From: Glycocaulis sp.
Lineage (GTDB): Bacteria; Pseudomonadota; Alphaproteobacteria; Caulobacterales; Maricaulaceae
NCBI GenBank assembly: GCA_022565665.1
Contig: JAIUMI010000001.1
Coordinates: 372,001 to 436,000 of the forward strand
Reading direction: 5' to 3'
DNA length: 64,000 nucleotides
Below, piece after piece: positions 1 through 8,423 of the stretch. The notes beneath the pieces were generated by a model. The model was not told where the DNA came from. It worked only from the letters and a program-made list of their open reading frames with translations, and did no database searches. Each line of letters opens with the position of its first letter. Position 1 is the first letter of the stretch. The position numbers and the translations under genes were made by a program.

Positions 1-871
1 GGATTTCCGCGATGCACGAATAGCCCTTGCCGCCTTCGCTGACCGGCTTGCCGGGACCACCATCGAGCTTGTTCGACACCGTGCCGGAACCAACGATGGT
101 TCCCGCCGTCACGGGCCGCGTCTTGGCAAGATGGGCGATCAGTTCTGGAAAACCGAACGTCATGTCCACGCCTGCATCCGGCTCGCCAAAGAGCTTGCCG
201 TTATACTGCGAGCGGAGCGGCAGGTGCAGGCGCGCACCGTCCCACGCCTCGCCCAGCTCATCGGGCGTCACGGCGACGGGTGAAAAGGCGGTCGGTGGCT
301 TGGACTGGAAGAAGCCGAACCCTTTGGCCAGTTCGCCGGGGATGAGACCTCGCAGGGACACGTCATTGCAGATCATCACAAGGCGGATGGCCTTGGCGGC
401 CTCGTCCGCCGTGCAGCCCATCGGCGCGTCGCCGGTGATGACGGCCACCTCGCCCTCGAAATCGAGGCCCCACGCATCATCGCCAAGCGGAATGGGCTCG
501 CGGGGAGCCAGGAAGGCATCAGACCCGCCCTGATACATCAGCGGGTCGGTCCAGAAGCTCTCCGGCATTTCCGCGCCGCGCGCTTTCCTGACCAGTTCGA
601 CGTGGTTCACATAGGCCGATCCATCGGCCCATTGATAAGCGCGCGGCAGCGGTGAGAGCGCCTCATGCTCATGGAACCGCTCGCGCGGAATGGTCTCGCG
701 GTGCAACTCGTCCGACAGGGTTTCGAGCTTCGGGGCAATCACGTCCCAGTTGTCGAGTGCTGCCTGCAAGGTGGGCGCGATGTGCGTGGCGTCGGCGCAC
801 CAGGCAAGATCCTTGGAGACCACGACCAGACGGCCATCGCGGCGGCCATTCTTCAGGCTGGCAAGTTTCAT
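1..871 (-). CDS. Fumarylacetoacetate hydrolase family protein (3' end outside window)
   Basis: FAH-family hydrolase. In tyrosine breakdown this enzyme cleaves fumarylacetoacetate to fumarate and acetoacetate in the cytoplasm. The gene starts at ATG 871 behind AAAGGAG (9 bases away) and runs off the left edge, so about 290 residues are present and the C-terminus is missing. Visible family features are the acidic metal-binding stretch DFEGEVAVI at residues 137-145, NDVSLRGL, and the AGTIVGSGTVSN strand that normally precedes the end of the active-site lid. It follows the carbonic anhydrase gene by 21 bases and is the last visible member of the minus-strand operon led by homogentisate dioxygenase. 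That context favours the tyrosine role over other FAH-fold enzymes such as acylpyruvases. Confidence 0.88.
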   Translation of the reverse strand, partial: MKLASLKNGRRDGRLVVVSKDLAWCADATHIAPTLQAALDNWDVIAPKLETLSDELHRETIPRERFHEHEALSPLPRAYQWADGSAYVNHVELVRKARGAEMPESFWTDPLMYQGGSDAFLAPREPIPLGDDAWGLDFEGEVAVITGDAPMGCTADEAAKAIRLVMICNDVSLRGLIPGELAKGFGFFQSKPPTAFSPVAVTPDELGEAWDGARLHLPLRSQYNGKLFGEPDAGVDMTFGFPELIAHLAKTRPVTAGTIVGSGTVSNKLDGGPGKPVSEGGKGYSCIAEI

Positions 872-892
872 CGCTAAAGGCTCCTTTGCGCG

Positions 893-1546
893 TCAGGCGC
901 GGTCAGCAAGGGGGGTAAGGGCGGGCGCCACAGGCTCAAACTGGCCATCGGGATTGAGCCATTCAAGCTCACCATCTGCAATGCCGAAGCGTGCGCCGTG
1001 AAGAGCAAGCCAGCCCTCCTGCACGGCTTCGGCAATGAACGGGAAGGACATGAGGCGCTCGCGCGAGCGGCGGATGGAGCGCAGCTCCATGTCATCGCAC
1101 AGATCATCCACGGGTGCGTCTGCGCCCAGCTCCCGGCAGGCTTCGGCATGGACAGGGATCAGCGGATCGAGCCATTTGCGCACGAACTGGGTGTCTTCTG
1201 CTGCACCGGTGGCCGCAGCATGCACCCCGCCGCACTGGCGATGGCCGAGGACCACGATGTTCTTAACTTTCAGTACCTTCACCGCATATTCCAGCGCGGC
1301 GGAAACGCCGTGATGGGCGGAGTCCGGCTCATAGGGCGGAACCAGATTGGCGACATTGCGGATGATGAACAGCTCGCCCGGCCCGGCATCGAAAATGGCG
1401 GCTGGATCGACACGGCTGTCAGCGCAGCCAATGACGAGCGTTTCAGGGCTCTGCCCCTTGGCGAGCGATTGCCAGAGACGCTGCTTGCGTTCAAAGCGCT
1501 CGGCGCGGAAGCGGGCAAAGCCCTCATGCAGGCGGGTGGGTATCAT
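893..1546 (-). CDS. Beta-class carbonic anhydrase
   Basis: Interconverts CO2 and bicarbonate; cytoplasmic zinc enzyme. The 217-residue length is normal for the beta class. The zinc and active-site residues are in place: Cys41-x-Asp43-x-Arg45 in GCADSRVDP, and His102-x-x-Cys105 in GHRQCGG. The start is ATG 1546; no strong Shine-Dalgarno is seen. It lies 46 bases after the SbtB-like gene and 21 bases before the FAH gene, all on one strand. The neighbours (SbtA permease plus SbtB regulator) suggest that it processes imported bicarbonate. This is an operon-based inference, since beta-CAs also occur alone. Confidence 0.95.
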   Translation of the reverse strand: MIPTRLHEGFARFRAERFERKQRLWQSLAKGQSPETLVIGCADSRVDPAAIFDAGPGELFIIRNVANLVPPYEPDSAHHGVSAALEYAVKVLKVKNIVVLGHRQCGGVHAAATGAAEDTQFVRKWLDPLIPVHAEACRELGADAPVDDLCDDMELRSIRRSRERLMSFPFIAEAVQEGWLALHGARFGIADGELEWLNPDGQFEPVAPALTPLADRA

Positions 1547-1592
1547 GAGGGCGGTCTAGCCTTCGATTGGGCGCGCGGCAAGCGCGGCTATG

Positions 1593-1904
1593 TCAGAACC
1601 GGTCGGCGCGCACCACCTGCACGTCCGACACCATGACGATGCCGATCTGGCGCTCCAGCAGCGCATAGACACGCTCCAGCACGGTATCGAGCACGGCGGG
1701 GTCGATGATCACCAGAACCATCACCATGCGCCCCGCGCTGGTGATCTGGCCCTCACGCGACCAGCTGCCATTGGCCCCGCGCCCGGACTTGGCTGGCAGC
1801 ACGGTCCACCCCTTCACGCCGGCCTTTTCCAGCACGGCTTCAAGGCGCGGCACGGCGGGCATCTCGATAATGATCTCAAGGCGCTTTTTCAGGCTGGTCT
1901 GCAT
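1593..1904 (-). CDS. sbtB: SbtB-like PII-family regulatory protein
   Basis: Small PII-like protein of 103 residues. SbtB proteins bind adenine nucleotides and gate the bicarbonate transporter SbtA at the membrane. The sequence has the PII-like pattern of an N-terminal strand (LEIIIEMP), the KGWTVLPAKSGRG segment that leads into the T-loop, and a second ferredoxin-like half ending in SDVQVVRADRF. It lacks the C-terminal CGPxGC redox loop of some cyanobacterial SbtB proteins. The SbtA stop codon lies only 4 bases before this ATG and the GGAGG ribosome site overlaps the end of sbtA, so the two are probably translationally coupled. Assignment rests on the fold pattern plus the adjacent sbtA. Confidence 0.82.
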   Translation of the reverse strand: MQTSLKKRLEIIIEMPAVPRLEAVLEKAGVKGWTVLPAKSGRGANGSWSREGQITSAGRMVMVLVIIDPAVLDTVLERVYALLERQIGIVMVSDVQVVRADRF

Positions 1905-1908
1905 CGGT

Positions 1909-2910
1909 CTAGCCTCCAGTGCCGGTTACAAGCCGGGCAAGCCAGAAATAAAGCGGAATGCCCGCCACCAGATTGAACGGGAAAGTGATCCCCAGCGCCA
2001 GCGTGAGCGATATCGCAGGCCGCGCTTCGGGCAGGGCAAGGCGCAAGGCCGCCGGCACGGCGATATAGCTGGCCGAGGCTGCGAGCGTCATCAGAAGGCC
2101 CAGACTGCCCGCCTCAAGACCCACCAGCAGCCCGGTTCCCATCCCTGCCAAGGCGCCGATCAACGGCATGTAGAGGCCAAAACCGATAACGCCGGGTTTG
2201 AGGACGCGCCAGTTGCGAAGGAGCCCCCTGCCCGCCACCAGCCCCATATCCAGAAGGAACAGGCATAACACGCCGCGGAAGATGTCGGTGAAGAAGGGAG
2301 AGACGGCTTCCATGCCGCGCGGCCCAGTTATCCAGCCGATGAAGAACGCCCCGATCAGAAGGACGATGGAGCCATTGGCCGCGATCTCCTTGAAAACCGA
2401 AAGACGGCTTTCGCCATGCCCCTCTGCGCCATTGGAGGCCCGCGCAGCAGAGCCGGCAAGGATCAGCGCGGTCACGATGGCCGGTGCTTCCATGGCAGCA
2501 GCAACGGCCACCATGAAGCCTTCACCGGGCGTATCGAGGAAGCGCGCCGCGTCGCTCGCGGCAATGAAAGTGACGATGGAGATGGAGCCGTAATGCGCGG
2601 CAATGGCCGCCGCATCTATGCGCCCGACTTTGGTCGTCAGCATGAGCAGGCCGAAGCCCAGGATCGGCAACAAGGCGGACAGCACGATGCCCGCGAGAAT
2701 GGCCCCGCCGACGGACCAGTTCAGGTCTCCGGCGGCCATTTCCACCCCGCCCTTGAAGCCGATCGCCATGACGAGATAGAGCGAGAGCGCCTTGGCGATG
2801 GCCTCGGGGATCGAAAGGTCCGACCGGACGAAGGCCGCGATCAGCCCCAGCACGAAGAACAGGATCGGCGGGGAGATCAGATTGGCTTCCGCCAGCGTGA
2901 AAATATCCAT
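1909..2910 (-). CDS. sbtA: Sodium-dependent bicarbonate transport family permease (SbtA)
   Basis: Inner-membrane permease of 333 residues with about ten hydrophobic helices. The N-terminus has the strongly conserved SbtA signature: the LISPPILFFVLGLIAAFVRS region followed by DLSIPEAIAKALSLYLVMA and IGFKGGVE (residues about 12-58). A second repeat half carries AAHYGSISIVTFIAA and the MEAPAIV segment. In cyanobacteria this family imports HCO3- with Na+. Start is ATG 2910, 24 bases after the homogentisate dioxygenase stop and 4 bases before sbtB. Bicarbonate as substrate is inferred from the family and from the adjacent sbtB and carbonic anhydrase genes. Confidence 0.9.
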   Translation of the reverse strand: MDIFTLAEANLISPPILFFVLGLIAAFVRSDLSIPEAIAKALSLYLVMAIGFKGGVEMAAGDLNWSVGGAILAGIVLSALLPILGFGLLMLTTKVGRIDAAAIAAHYGSISIVTFIAASDAARFLDTPGEGFMVAVAAAMEAPAIVTALILAGSAARASNGAEGHGESRLSVFKEIAANGSIVLLIGAFFIGWITGPRGMEAVSPFFTDIFRGVLCLFLLDMGLVAGRGLLRNWRVLKPGVIGFGLYMPLIGALAGMGTGLLVGLEAGSLGLLMTLAASASYIAVPAALRLALPEARPAISLTLALGITFPFNLVAGIPLYFWLARLVTGTGG

Positions 2911-2934
2911 GCCCCGCCCCGACTCCGGTTGTGC

Positions 2935-4083
2935 TTACTCAGCCGCCTGCTTCGGCTTCCATGAGTGAACGTAATCGAGATTCTCGACGCTGGCAGCGCC
3001 CTCGCCCACATCGAGCGGATCGCGGGTGTCGATCATCACGGCATATTCGTCCGTCGCGGGCTTTTTCTGCGTGAACATGTTGGCGAGCGCTTTCGGGTGC
3101 GGGCCGTGGGTGAAACCTGCCGGGTGGAAGGTCATCATGCCCGCATCAATGCCGTCGCGGCTGAAGAAATCGCCCGCGTGGTAGAACAGCACCTCATCGT
3201 AATCATTGTTATTGTGGAAGAATGGCACTTTCAGCGCACCCGGATCGGTCTCGAAGGGGCGCGGCGCAAAGGTGCAGATCACGAACCGGTCCGACAGGAA
3301 GGTCGTATGTGCGCTCGGCGGCACGTGATAGCGGTGGCTCATCAGCGGGCGGATATCGCGCACGTTCAGGCGCACCGGATAAAGCTCGCCATGCCAGCCG
3401 GCGGCATCAAGCGGGTTATAGGGGTAGGTGATGCGGCTGACCTCACCACGCTTTTTCACATGCACGGTCCATTCATGGTCCTCATCGGCCTGCTGGGCGA
3501 AATAGGCCTCGTCCATGGCGGGCACATCCAGCACGGCCGGATCGAAGATCGCATGCGGGCCGAGCAGGCCTCTATCGGGCAGGGTGTAGTGCGTGTTGGT
3601 GGCTTCCACGAGCAGCACGGCGGTGGCCTCGGACGGCACCAGCCGCCACATCGTCGCGCGCGGCAGGATGATGTAATCGCCCGCCTCATAGGCCAGATGT
3701 CCAAAGTCGCAGAAGAGCGATCCCTTGCCGGTATGGATGAAGAGAAGCTGGTCGCCATCACCATTGCGGGCAAGGCCCGTCATCGGCTTGTCCAGCTTCC
3801 AGAAGCGGATATCGCAGCTATTGTTGAAAAGGACAGACGGGCTTGACCACGGCACATCGTCCGGACGGTTGAGCTTTGTCAGATCAAACGCGCGCGGTTG
3901 CAGCGGACCTTCAAACTTCACCCAGCCGGTGGGCGGGCGCTTGTGATGGAGGAAGGCGGCGGGGCCGAAAAACCCCTCCTTGCTCATCTCTCGCTCATAA
4001 GGGGCATGCTCGGGCAGATCGGCATGGGCCTGCCTGGACGCCTCGCCTTCGCTGCGGGAGGTATAAATCCATTTGCGCGCCAT
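2935..4083 (-). CDS. hmgA: Homogentisate 1,2-dioxygenase family protein
   Basis: Non-haem iron dioxygenase that opens the homogentisate ring to maleylacetoacetate in tyrosine/phenylalanine catabolism. At 382 residues it belongs to the shorter bacterial form (longer forms are about 430). Candidate iron ligands lie in FFHNNNDYDEV (His290, Glu297) and in GFTHGPHP (His326); the cupin core precedes them. Start ATG 4083 is preceded by GGAG 9 bases away. It heads the operon hmgA-sbtA-sbtB-carbonic anhydrase-FAH. Both flanking catabolic enzymes of the pathway are here, but no maleylacetoacetate isomerase or HPPD is seen in the window. An AT-rich inverted repeat lies just upstream. Confidence 0.9.
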   Translation of the reverse strand: MARKWIYTSRSEGEASRQAHADLPEHAPYEREMSKEGFFGPAAFLHHKRPPTGWVKFEGPLQPRAFDLTKLNRPDDVPWSSPSVLFNNSCDIRFWKLDKPMTGLARNGDGDQLLFIHTGKGSLFCDFGHLAYEAGDYIILPRATMWRLVPSEATAVLLVEATNTHYTLPDRGLLGPHAIFDPAVLDVPAMDEAYFAQQADEDHEWTVHVKKRGEVSRITYPYNPLDAAGWHGELYPVRLNVRDIRPLMSHRYHVPPSAHTTFLSDRFVICTFAPRPFETDPGALKVPFFHNNNDYDEVLFYHAGDFFSRDGIDAGMMTFHPAGFTHGPHPKALANMFTQKKPATDEYAVMIDTRDPLDVGEGAASVENLDYVHSWKPKQAAE

Positions 4084-4114
4084 CGTTCAGTTCTCCATTC
4101 GGGCCGGAACACCA

Positions 4115-4138
4115 ATTTAGTTACATCTGAAACTAAAT
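4115..4138. promoter_or_regulatory. Inverted repeat upstream of hmgA, operator candidate
   Basis: Perfect 8-bp arms ATTTAGTT and AACTAAAT are separated by an 8-base spacer (ACATCTGA). The repeat is centred about 43 bases upstream of the hmgA start in the only gap ahead of this operon. It is AT-rich in a GC-rich genome. The size and layout suit a MarR-type dimeric repressor, a type often used for aromatic catabolism, but no regulator gene lies in this window. The operator role is inference. Confidence 0.5.
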
Positions 4139-4175
4139 GGAAGGGCGATTTCGGCAAGCCGTCCAACGTCACATT

Positions 4176-4197
4176 CTGCCTTAACAGTCTAAGGCAG
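4176..4197 (-). terminator. Stem-loop after the prolyl aminopeptidase gene
   Basis: Perfect 8-bp inverted repeat CTGCCTTA / TAAGGCAG with a 6-base loop, 18 bases past the stop of the minus-strand pip gene and before the hmgA promoter. There is no U-run after it on the minus strand, so it is a weak terminator candidate. It could instead be a protein-binding dyad or an mRNA 3'-end stabiliser. Confidence 0.35.
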
Positions 4198-4214
4198 GCA
4201 AAGCCGTGCCCGCC

Positions 4215-5216
4215 TCACAGGGCGGCGATGGCATCTACCAGGGCTTTCAGGACCGGTTCGCTCATGGCGTGCCCGTGGGCGGGGATTTCCGTCAGGCGGG
4301 AGTGAGAAATTGCCTTGTGCAGCCGCCAGGGCGCCTCGAACGGGCAGACCATGTCGTAGCGGCTGTGCAGTACGTGCACCGGCATGGTCAGGCGGTGGGC
4401 GTCCCGGATGATCTGGTCCTCGGCGAGGAAGCAGCTATTCACGAAATAATGGGCTTCCAGCAGGGAGTGGGCGATCAGCCCGTCACGTCCGCGTGTACGG
4501 CAGGAGGTCAGCACGTCCGCCGCGCTCGCCTCCATGTGGGAGATCAGCTCCTCATAGGCCGTCCAGCGATAGATGAGGCTTCCCGCCAGCTCCGCTTCGC
4601 GCGACGGATCGGCAAGGCCGGCAAGGCGCGGTGCACCGGCGGCCAGTTCGGTCTGCATCTCCTCCAGCGCCCAGCGGGCGAAGGCAGCGGGATCGGTGCG
4701 CAATGCCTCCGGCACGCCGTTCATCAGCGTGGCCAGCGCATCGGGGAAGATGGACCCGGCGCCTTGCGGAGTATGCCACCAGTCCAGCTCCTTGCGGGTG
4801 GCGAGGAATACACCTTCCACCACAAGGGAGGCGGCCCGGTCGGGGTGGGCCTGCGCATAGGCCAGAGCCAGCGTCGAGCCCCAGCTGGCCCCCGCCACAC
4901 AGTCAAACCGCTCCAGGCCCAGATGCAGGCGTAGCGCCTCGATATCCGCAATGAGGTCCGCCGTCGTATTTCCTGTCAGTTCAAACAGCGGCGCGGAGCG
5001 TCCGCATCCGCGCTGGTCGAACTGGATCGTGTCCCACACGGCCGGGTCGCCATAGCGCCGGTTGCGTGTGTTCGCGCCCGATCCCGGCCCGCCATGAAGG
5101 AAAAGCAGCGTGCGCCCGCCTTCCAGGCCTGACCGCTCCCAGTACAGGGAGTGTCCGCCGCTCACGGCCAGCAGGCCCGCCTCCCGGGCGGGAATGTCGG
5201 GATAGAGCGCTGTCAC
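4215..5216 (-). CDS. pip: Prolyl aminopeptidase (proline iminopeptidase)
   Basis: Serine peptidase of the alpha/beta-hydrolase fold that removes N-terminal proline from peptides in the cytoplasm. The 333 residues include the oxyanion HGGPG motif (about residues 41-45), DQRGCGRS, and the nucleophile elbow GASWGS (about residue 109). The Asp of SRYDMVCP and the His of AHGHAMSEP near the C-terminus complete the triad. Start is GTG 5216 (codons GTG ACA GCG), 20 bases after the slipin stop, so it may be the last gene of the nfeD-slipin-pip transcript. No strong ribosome site is visible at the GTG. Family assignment is firm. Confidence 0.93.
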   Translation of the reverse strand: MTALYPDIPAREAGLLAVSGGHSLYWERSGLEGGRTLLFLHGGPGSGANTRNRRYGDPAVWDTIQFDQRGCGRSAPLFELTGNTTADLIADIEALRLHLGLERFDCVAGASWGSTLALAYAQAHPDRAASLVVEGVFLATRKELDWWHTPQGAGSIFPDALATLMNGVPEALRTDPAAFARWALEEMQTELAAGAPRLAGLADPSREAELAGSLIYRWTAYEELISHMEASAADVLTSCRTRGRDGLIAHSLLEAHYFVNSCFLAEDQIIRDAHRLTMPVHVLHSRYDMVCPFEAPWRLHKAISHSRLTEIPAHGHAMSEPVLKALVDAIAAL

Positions 5217-5235
5217 GGGCGTCTGTGTGTCTGGA

Positions 5236-6006
5236 CTAGCTGCCCGATCGCGGCGCGGTGAGATTGGCGATCAGGTCCCCGGCCATCGGGAAGACGATGG
5301 TGTTGGACCCCTTGCCGCCGATCTCCTGCAACGTGCCGAGATAGCGCAGCTGCATCGCCCCGTCCTGCGTGGCCAGGATATTGGCGGCTTCGGCCAGCTT
5401 GGCAGCCGCCTGCTGCTCGCCTTCCGCGATGATCACCTTGGCGCGCCGCTCGCGCTCGGCCTCTGCCTGACGGGCGATGGCGCGGATCATCGAGGTATCG
5501 AGGTCCACATGCTTGATCTCGACATTGGCCACCTTGATACCCCAGGCATCGGTCTGGGAATCAAGGATTTCCTGAATGTCCTCGTTCAGCTTGTCGCGCT
5601 GGGAGAGCATCTCATCAAGATCATGCTTGCCGAGCACGGAGCGCAGCGTGGTCTGGGCGAGCTGGCTGGTCGCCTCGCGGAAATCGCTGACCTGGTTGAT
5701 CGCGCGCTCCGGATCGATGATCCGGTAGTAGAGCACCGCGTTGACCCGCACTGATACGTTATCCTGGCTGATCACGTCCTGCTCGGGAACGTCCTCGGCC
5801 ACGATGCGCAGATCCACCTTCACCATCTGCTGGATGACGGGGATCAGGATGATGAGGCCCGGCCCGGCCGTGCCGGTATAGCGGCCAAGCGTGAACACCA
5901 CGCCGCGCTCATACTCGCGCAGGATCTTGATCGCCGAGGACAAAAGCGCAAACAGGACCGCGGCGAGGCCAAGCAGCAAGCCGATATTCATACCCAGATC
6001 AGCCAA
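5236..6006 (-). CDS. Slipin (SPFH/stomatin-like membrane protein)
   Basis: Membrane-anchored SPFH-domain protein of 256 residues. An N-terminal hydrophobic segment (about 6-24) is followed by the SPFH core ([42 protein letters not shown]) and a charged helical region ([20 protein letters not shown]) that drives oligomers. Slipins form ring-like membrane scaffolds, and their partner NfeD protease is encoded 39 bases upstream. The start appears to be TTG 6006, because an AAAGGAA site sits at good spacing before it, whereas the alternative ATG at 5991 has no clear site. The pair is typically implicated in membrane-protein quality control; the targets here are unknown. Confidence 0.9.
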   Translation of the reverse strand: MADLGMNIGLLLGLAAVLFALLSSAIKILREYERGVVFTLGRYTGTAGPGLIILIPVIQQMVKVDLRIVAEDVPEQDVISQDNVSVRVNAVLYYRIIDPERAINQVSDFREATSQLAQTTLRSVLGKHDLDEMLSQRDKLNEDIQEILDSQTDAWGIKVANVEIKHVDLDTSMIRAIARQAEAERERRAKVIIAEGEQQAAAKLAEAANILATQDGAMQLRYLGTLQEIGGKGSNTIVFPMAGDLIANLTAPRSGS

Positions 6007-6045
6007 AGCCCTATTCCTTTCCCGTTTTGCGGCGCCTGTTGAACA

Positions 6046-7512
6046 TTAGCGCCGGTTGGATGATTTCACACGCACGGTCAGTCCGTCCACACCGGTGACC
6101 TTCACACTGTCGCCAGGCTGCAGGTCGTCAGCGGAAACCGCCTTCCAGCGCTCCCCCTCCACCAGCACATGGCCTGCGCCATTAGCCCAGTTGAGAACGC
6201 GCGCATTGGCGCCCACTATGCCTTCCCGGCCGGTGACCACTTTCCGGGCCTGCGCGGCTAGACCATAGCTGCCGGCCAGCAATACCGCCCCGCCGAGGGC
6301 CACGCTGGTCGCCAGTACGAACGGCCAGTCAATGCGCAGGCCCTCCACATCGGTATCGACCAGCATCAGCGCGCCAATGCCGAAAGCAATCACGCCGCCG
6401 AGCGCCAGCAGGCCGAAGGAGGCGATATAGATTTCCGCGATCAGCAGGCCCAGTCCCAGCACGATCAGCGCCGCGCCGGCATAGTTCAGCGGCAGGGTAT
6501 TAAGCGCGTAGAGACCGACAATGATGCAGATCAGACCCGCTACGAAGGTGATCGGCTCCAGCCCGTTATAAAAACTCACCAGAAGCCCGATAAAGCCGAG
6601 ATTGAGCAGGAGGAAGGCGATGTTCGGATCGGTGATCACCGAGAGTATCTGCCGGGGCAGGCTCATCTCCACGGTTTCAATTACGGCGCCCTCCAGCGAC
6701 AGCACGATCTCGCGGCCATCGCCCATCAGGACGGCGCGGCCCTCTGCGCCCGCGATCACATCCTCAATCGTGGCGGCCACGAACTCGGCGACATTCTCCG
6801 CCACGGCTTCGCTATAGGTCAGGCTCACGCCCTCGCGCACCGCACGCTCCGCCCAGTCCGCATTGCGCCCGCGCAGCTCGGCCAGAGCGCGGATATAGGC
6901 CACTGAATCGTTGACCATCTTGTTGCGCATGGCCTCGTCATTGGCCGGCGCCTGCCTTGTGGCGGGTTCCGAACGCTGGCGTGCAGCCTCTTCAAGCGGG
7001 TTGGCGGCCTCGCCATTGCCGGTTTCTTCGCCGTTTTCATCCTCTTCGCCGGGTGTCCGGGGCGGGCTTCCCGGGGCACCGCCCATCGTGACGGGCGTGG
7101 CTGCGCCGATGGTCGTGCCCGGCGCCATGGCGGCGAGGTGAGAGGCATAGACGATATAGGCCCCGGCGCTGGTCGCACGCGCGCCTGATGGTGCGACATG
7201 CACGATTACCGGCACGGACGAGCCCAGAATGGCGTTATTGATCTCGCGCATCGCATCGACCAGCCCGCCGGGAGTATCCATCTGGATGATCACCGCATCG
7301 GCTTCTCGTTGGGCATCGCGGATGACGCTGGCGATATGAGCGCTGCGCGCCGGTCCTATTGCGCCGGACAGCTCTGTGACGCGCACCACAGGCCCGCCGG
7401 GGCGCACCTCCTGCGCAATGGCGCCGGCCAGCAGCAAAAGTGCGCCCAGCACGATCAGCGCCAGCGGCAAAACCCTTGCGGGCGAGGCATTGAGAAAAGC
7501 AGATGCGCGCAT
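6046..7512 (-). CDS. NfeD family membrane serine protease
   Basis: Membrane protease of the NfeD1b type, 488 residues from ATG 7512. Its parts in order are a signal/anchor helix (about 12-32), a ClpP-like serine protease domain (VTELSGAIGPARSAHI through the nucleophile region ATSAGAYIVYAS), a low-complexity acidic insert rich in Gly/Glu/Asn, four to five membrane helices (RQILSVITDPNIAFLLLNLG and after), and a C-terminal OB-like NfeD domain (GREGIVGANARVLNW). The reading frame stays open to 7686, but the signal sequence begins at 7512, so that start is chosen. The slipin gene follows, and the two form the standard STOPP pair. A divergent gap to the VOC gene holds the promoter region. Confidence 0.9.
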   Translation of the reverse strand: MRASAFLNASPARVLPLALIVLGALLLLAGAIAQEVRPGGPVVRVTELSGAIGPARSAHIASVIRDAQREADAVIIQMDTPGGLVDAMREINNAILGSSVPVIVHVAPSGARATSAGAYIVYASHLAAMAPGTTIGAATPVTMGGAPGSPPRTPGEEDENGEETGNGEAANPLEEAARQRSEPATRQAPANDEAMRNKMVNDSVAYIRALAELRGRNADWAERAVREGVSLTYSEAVAENVAEFVAATIEDVIAGAEGRAVLMGDGREIVLSLEGAVIETVEMSLPRQILSVITDPNIAFLLLNLGFIGLLVSFYNGLEPITFVAGLICIIVGLYALNTLPLNYAGAALIVLGLGLLIAEIYIASFGLLALGGVIAFGIGALMLVDTDVEGLRIDWPFVLATSVALGGAVLLAGSYGLAAQARKVVTGREGIVGANARVLNWANGAGHVLVEGERWKAVSADDLQPGDSVKVTGVDGLTVRVKSSNRR

Positions 7513-7747
7513 GGGAAGGGTCCGTCTGCTCTGGTCAGATTCAAACTTAACCCGGAAACGCCAAAAGCCCAATGCGGCGATGGGTCCGCTGGTTATTTTA
7601 TGCCGGAATGCGCGACGATAGTCTTTTCCTGCGTGACGGAACCGTGCCACGCACTGTGCAGGCGCTGACAAAACCGGCCGGAACAACTCGATACGTCTTG
7701 CATTCCCCGCTAGGCAGGGCCGGTAAGCAGTACGAAGGAAAGTAGCG

Positions 7748-8164
7748 ATGATCGCTTATATCACGGTAGGAGCCGACGACATCGCGGCCGCAGAAGCCTT
7801 TTATTCGGCGTTCCTGCCCGGCCTCGGCTACACTCTCGAAGTGTCGTCTGCCGGGCTCAGCTATACGATCCCTGGCATGGACGGCCAGTTGCACCCGCCA
7901 GCTGATTTCTATGTGAAGCCCCCCTTTGATGGAGCGGCCGCATCAACGGGTAATGGCCAGATGGTGGCTTTCCGCGCGCAAACCCAGGCCCAGGTGCGTG
8001 AACTGCATGCCGCCGCGCTGGCAGCCGGCGGGCAGAACGAGGGTAAGCCGGGCTTCCGCGCCGAATACAGCGCGCAATTCTATGTGGGCTATCTGCGCGA
8101 CCCCCAAGGCAACAAGATCGCCCTGTTCTGCAAGAACCCGAACGAACCATCCCGGCCGGACTGA
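7748..8164 (+). CDS. VOC (glyoxalase/bleomycin-resistance fold) family protein
   Basis: Single-domain vicinal-oxygen-chelate protein of 138 residues: an opening strand (MIAYITVGADDIAAAEAFYS), a mid segment (GNGQMVAFRAQTQAQVRELH), and the closing YVGYLRDPQGNKIALFCK that usually supplies the metal-ligand Glu or its neighbour. Such proteins are lyases, isomerases or dioxygenases, or bind drugs; the substrate cannot be told here. Start ATG 7748 is preceded by GAAGGAAAG. It is alone on its strand, divergent from nfeD and followed by tRNA-Thr on the opposite strand. Confidence 0.85.
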   Translation: MIAYITVGADDIAAAEAFYSAFLPGLGYTLEVSSAGLSYTIPGMDGQLHPPADFYVKPPFDGAAASTGNGQMVAFRAQTQAQVRELHAAALAAGGQNEGKPGFRAEYSAQFYVGYLRDPQGNKIALFCKNPNEPSRPD

Positions 8165-8223
8165 GCGGTTGGCTACCGGGGAAAGCCAATGCACCGCCCC
8201 ATGCCCAGGGTATTTGAAGGAAA

Positions 8224-8298
8224 TGGTGCCGCTAGAGTGAATTGAACACTCGACCTCTCCCTTACCAAGGGAACGCTCTACCCCTGAGCTATAGCGGC
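8224..8298 (-). tRNA. tRNA-Thr (anticodon GGT)
   Basis: Read on the minus strand, a 75-base cloverleaf begins GCCGCTATAGCTCAG and ends CTAGCGGC-ACCA with the CCA encoded. The acceptor stem GCCGCTA/TAGCGGC pairs fully. The anticodon stem CTCCC-type/GGGAG pairing encloses the loop TTGGTAA, giving anticodon GGT (Thr, ACC/ACT codons). The T-arm has GTTCAATTC. The VOC gene ends 59 bases away on the other strand. Confidence 0.97.
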
Positions 8299-8423
8299 CT
8301 TCGGCGTCACGGGCGGGCGCATGCCTCACCTCACCGGAGCGGGGCGTATAGCCCAAGTTTTGCCACCCGCCAAGGGCGCGCTTGCGGTTGTTGCAGAGGG
8401 AGCTGTTTAGGTTTCGCTGCCCA

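Noticed and set aside
2965-3846. 293-codon open frame on the plus strand opposite hmgA
   Set aside because: It is fully antisense to a gene with clear family motifs; long mirror frames are expected at this GC content. The peptide has no recognisable domain.
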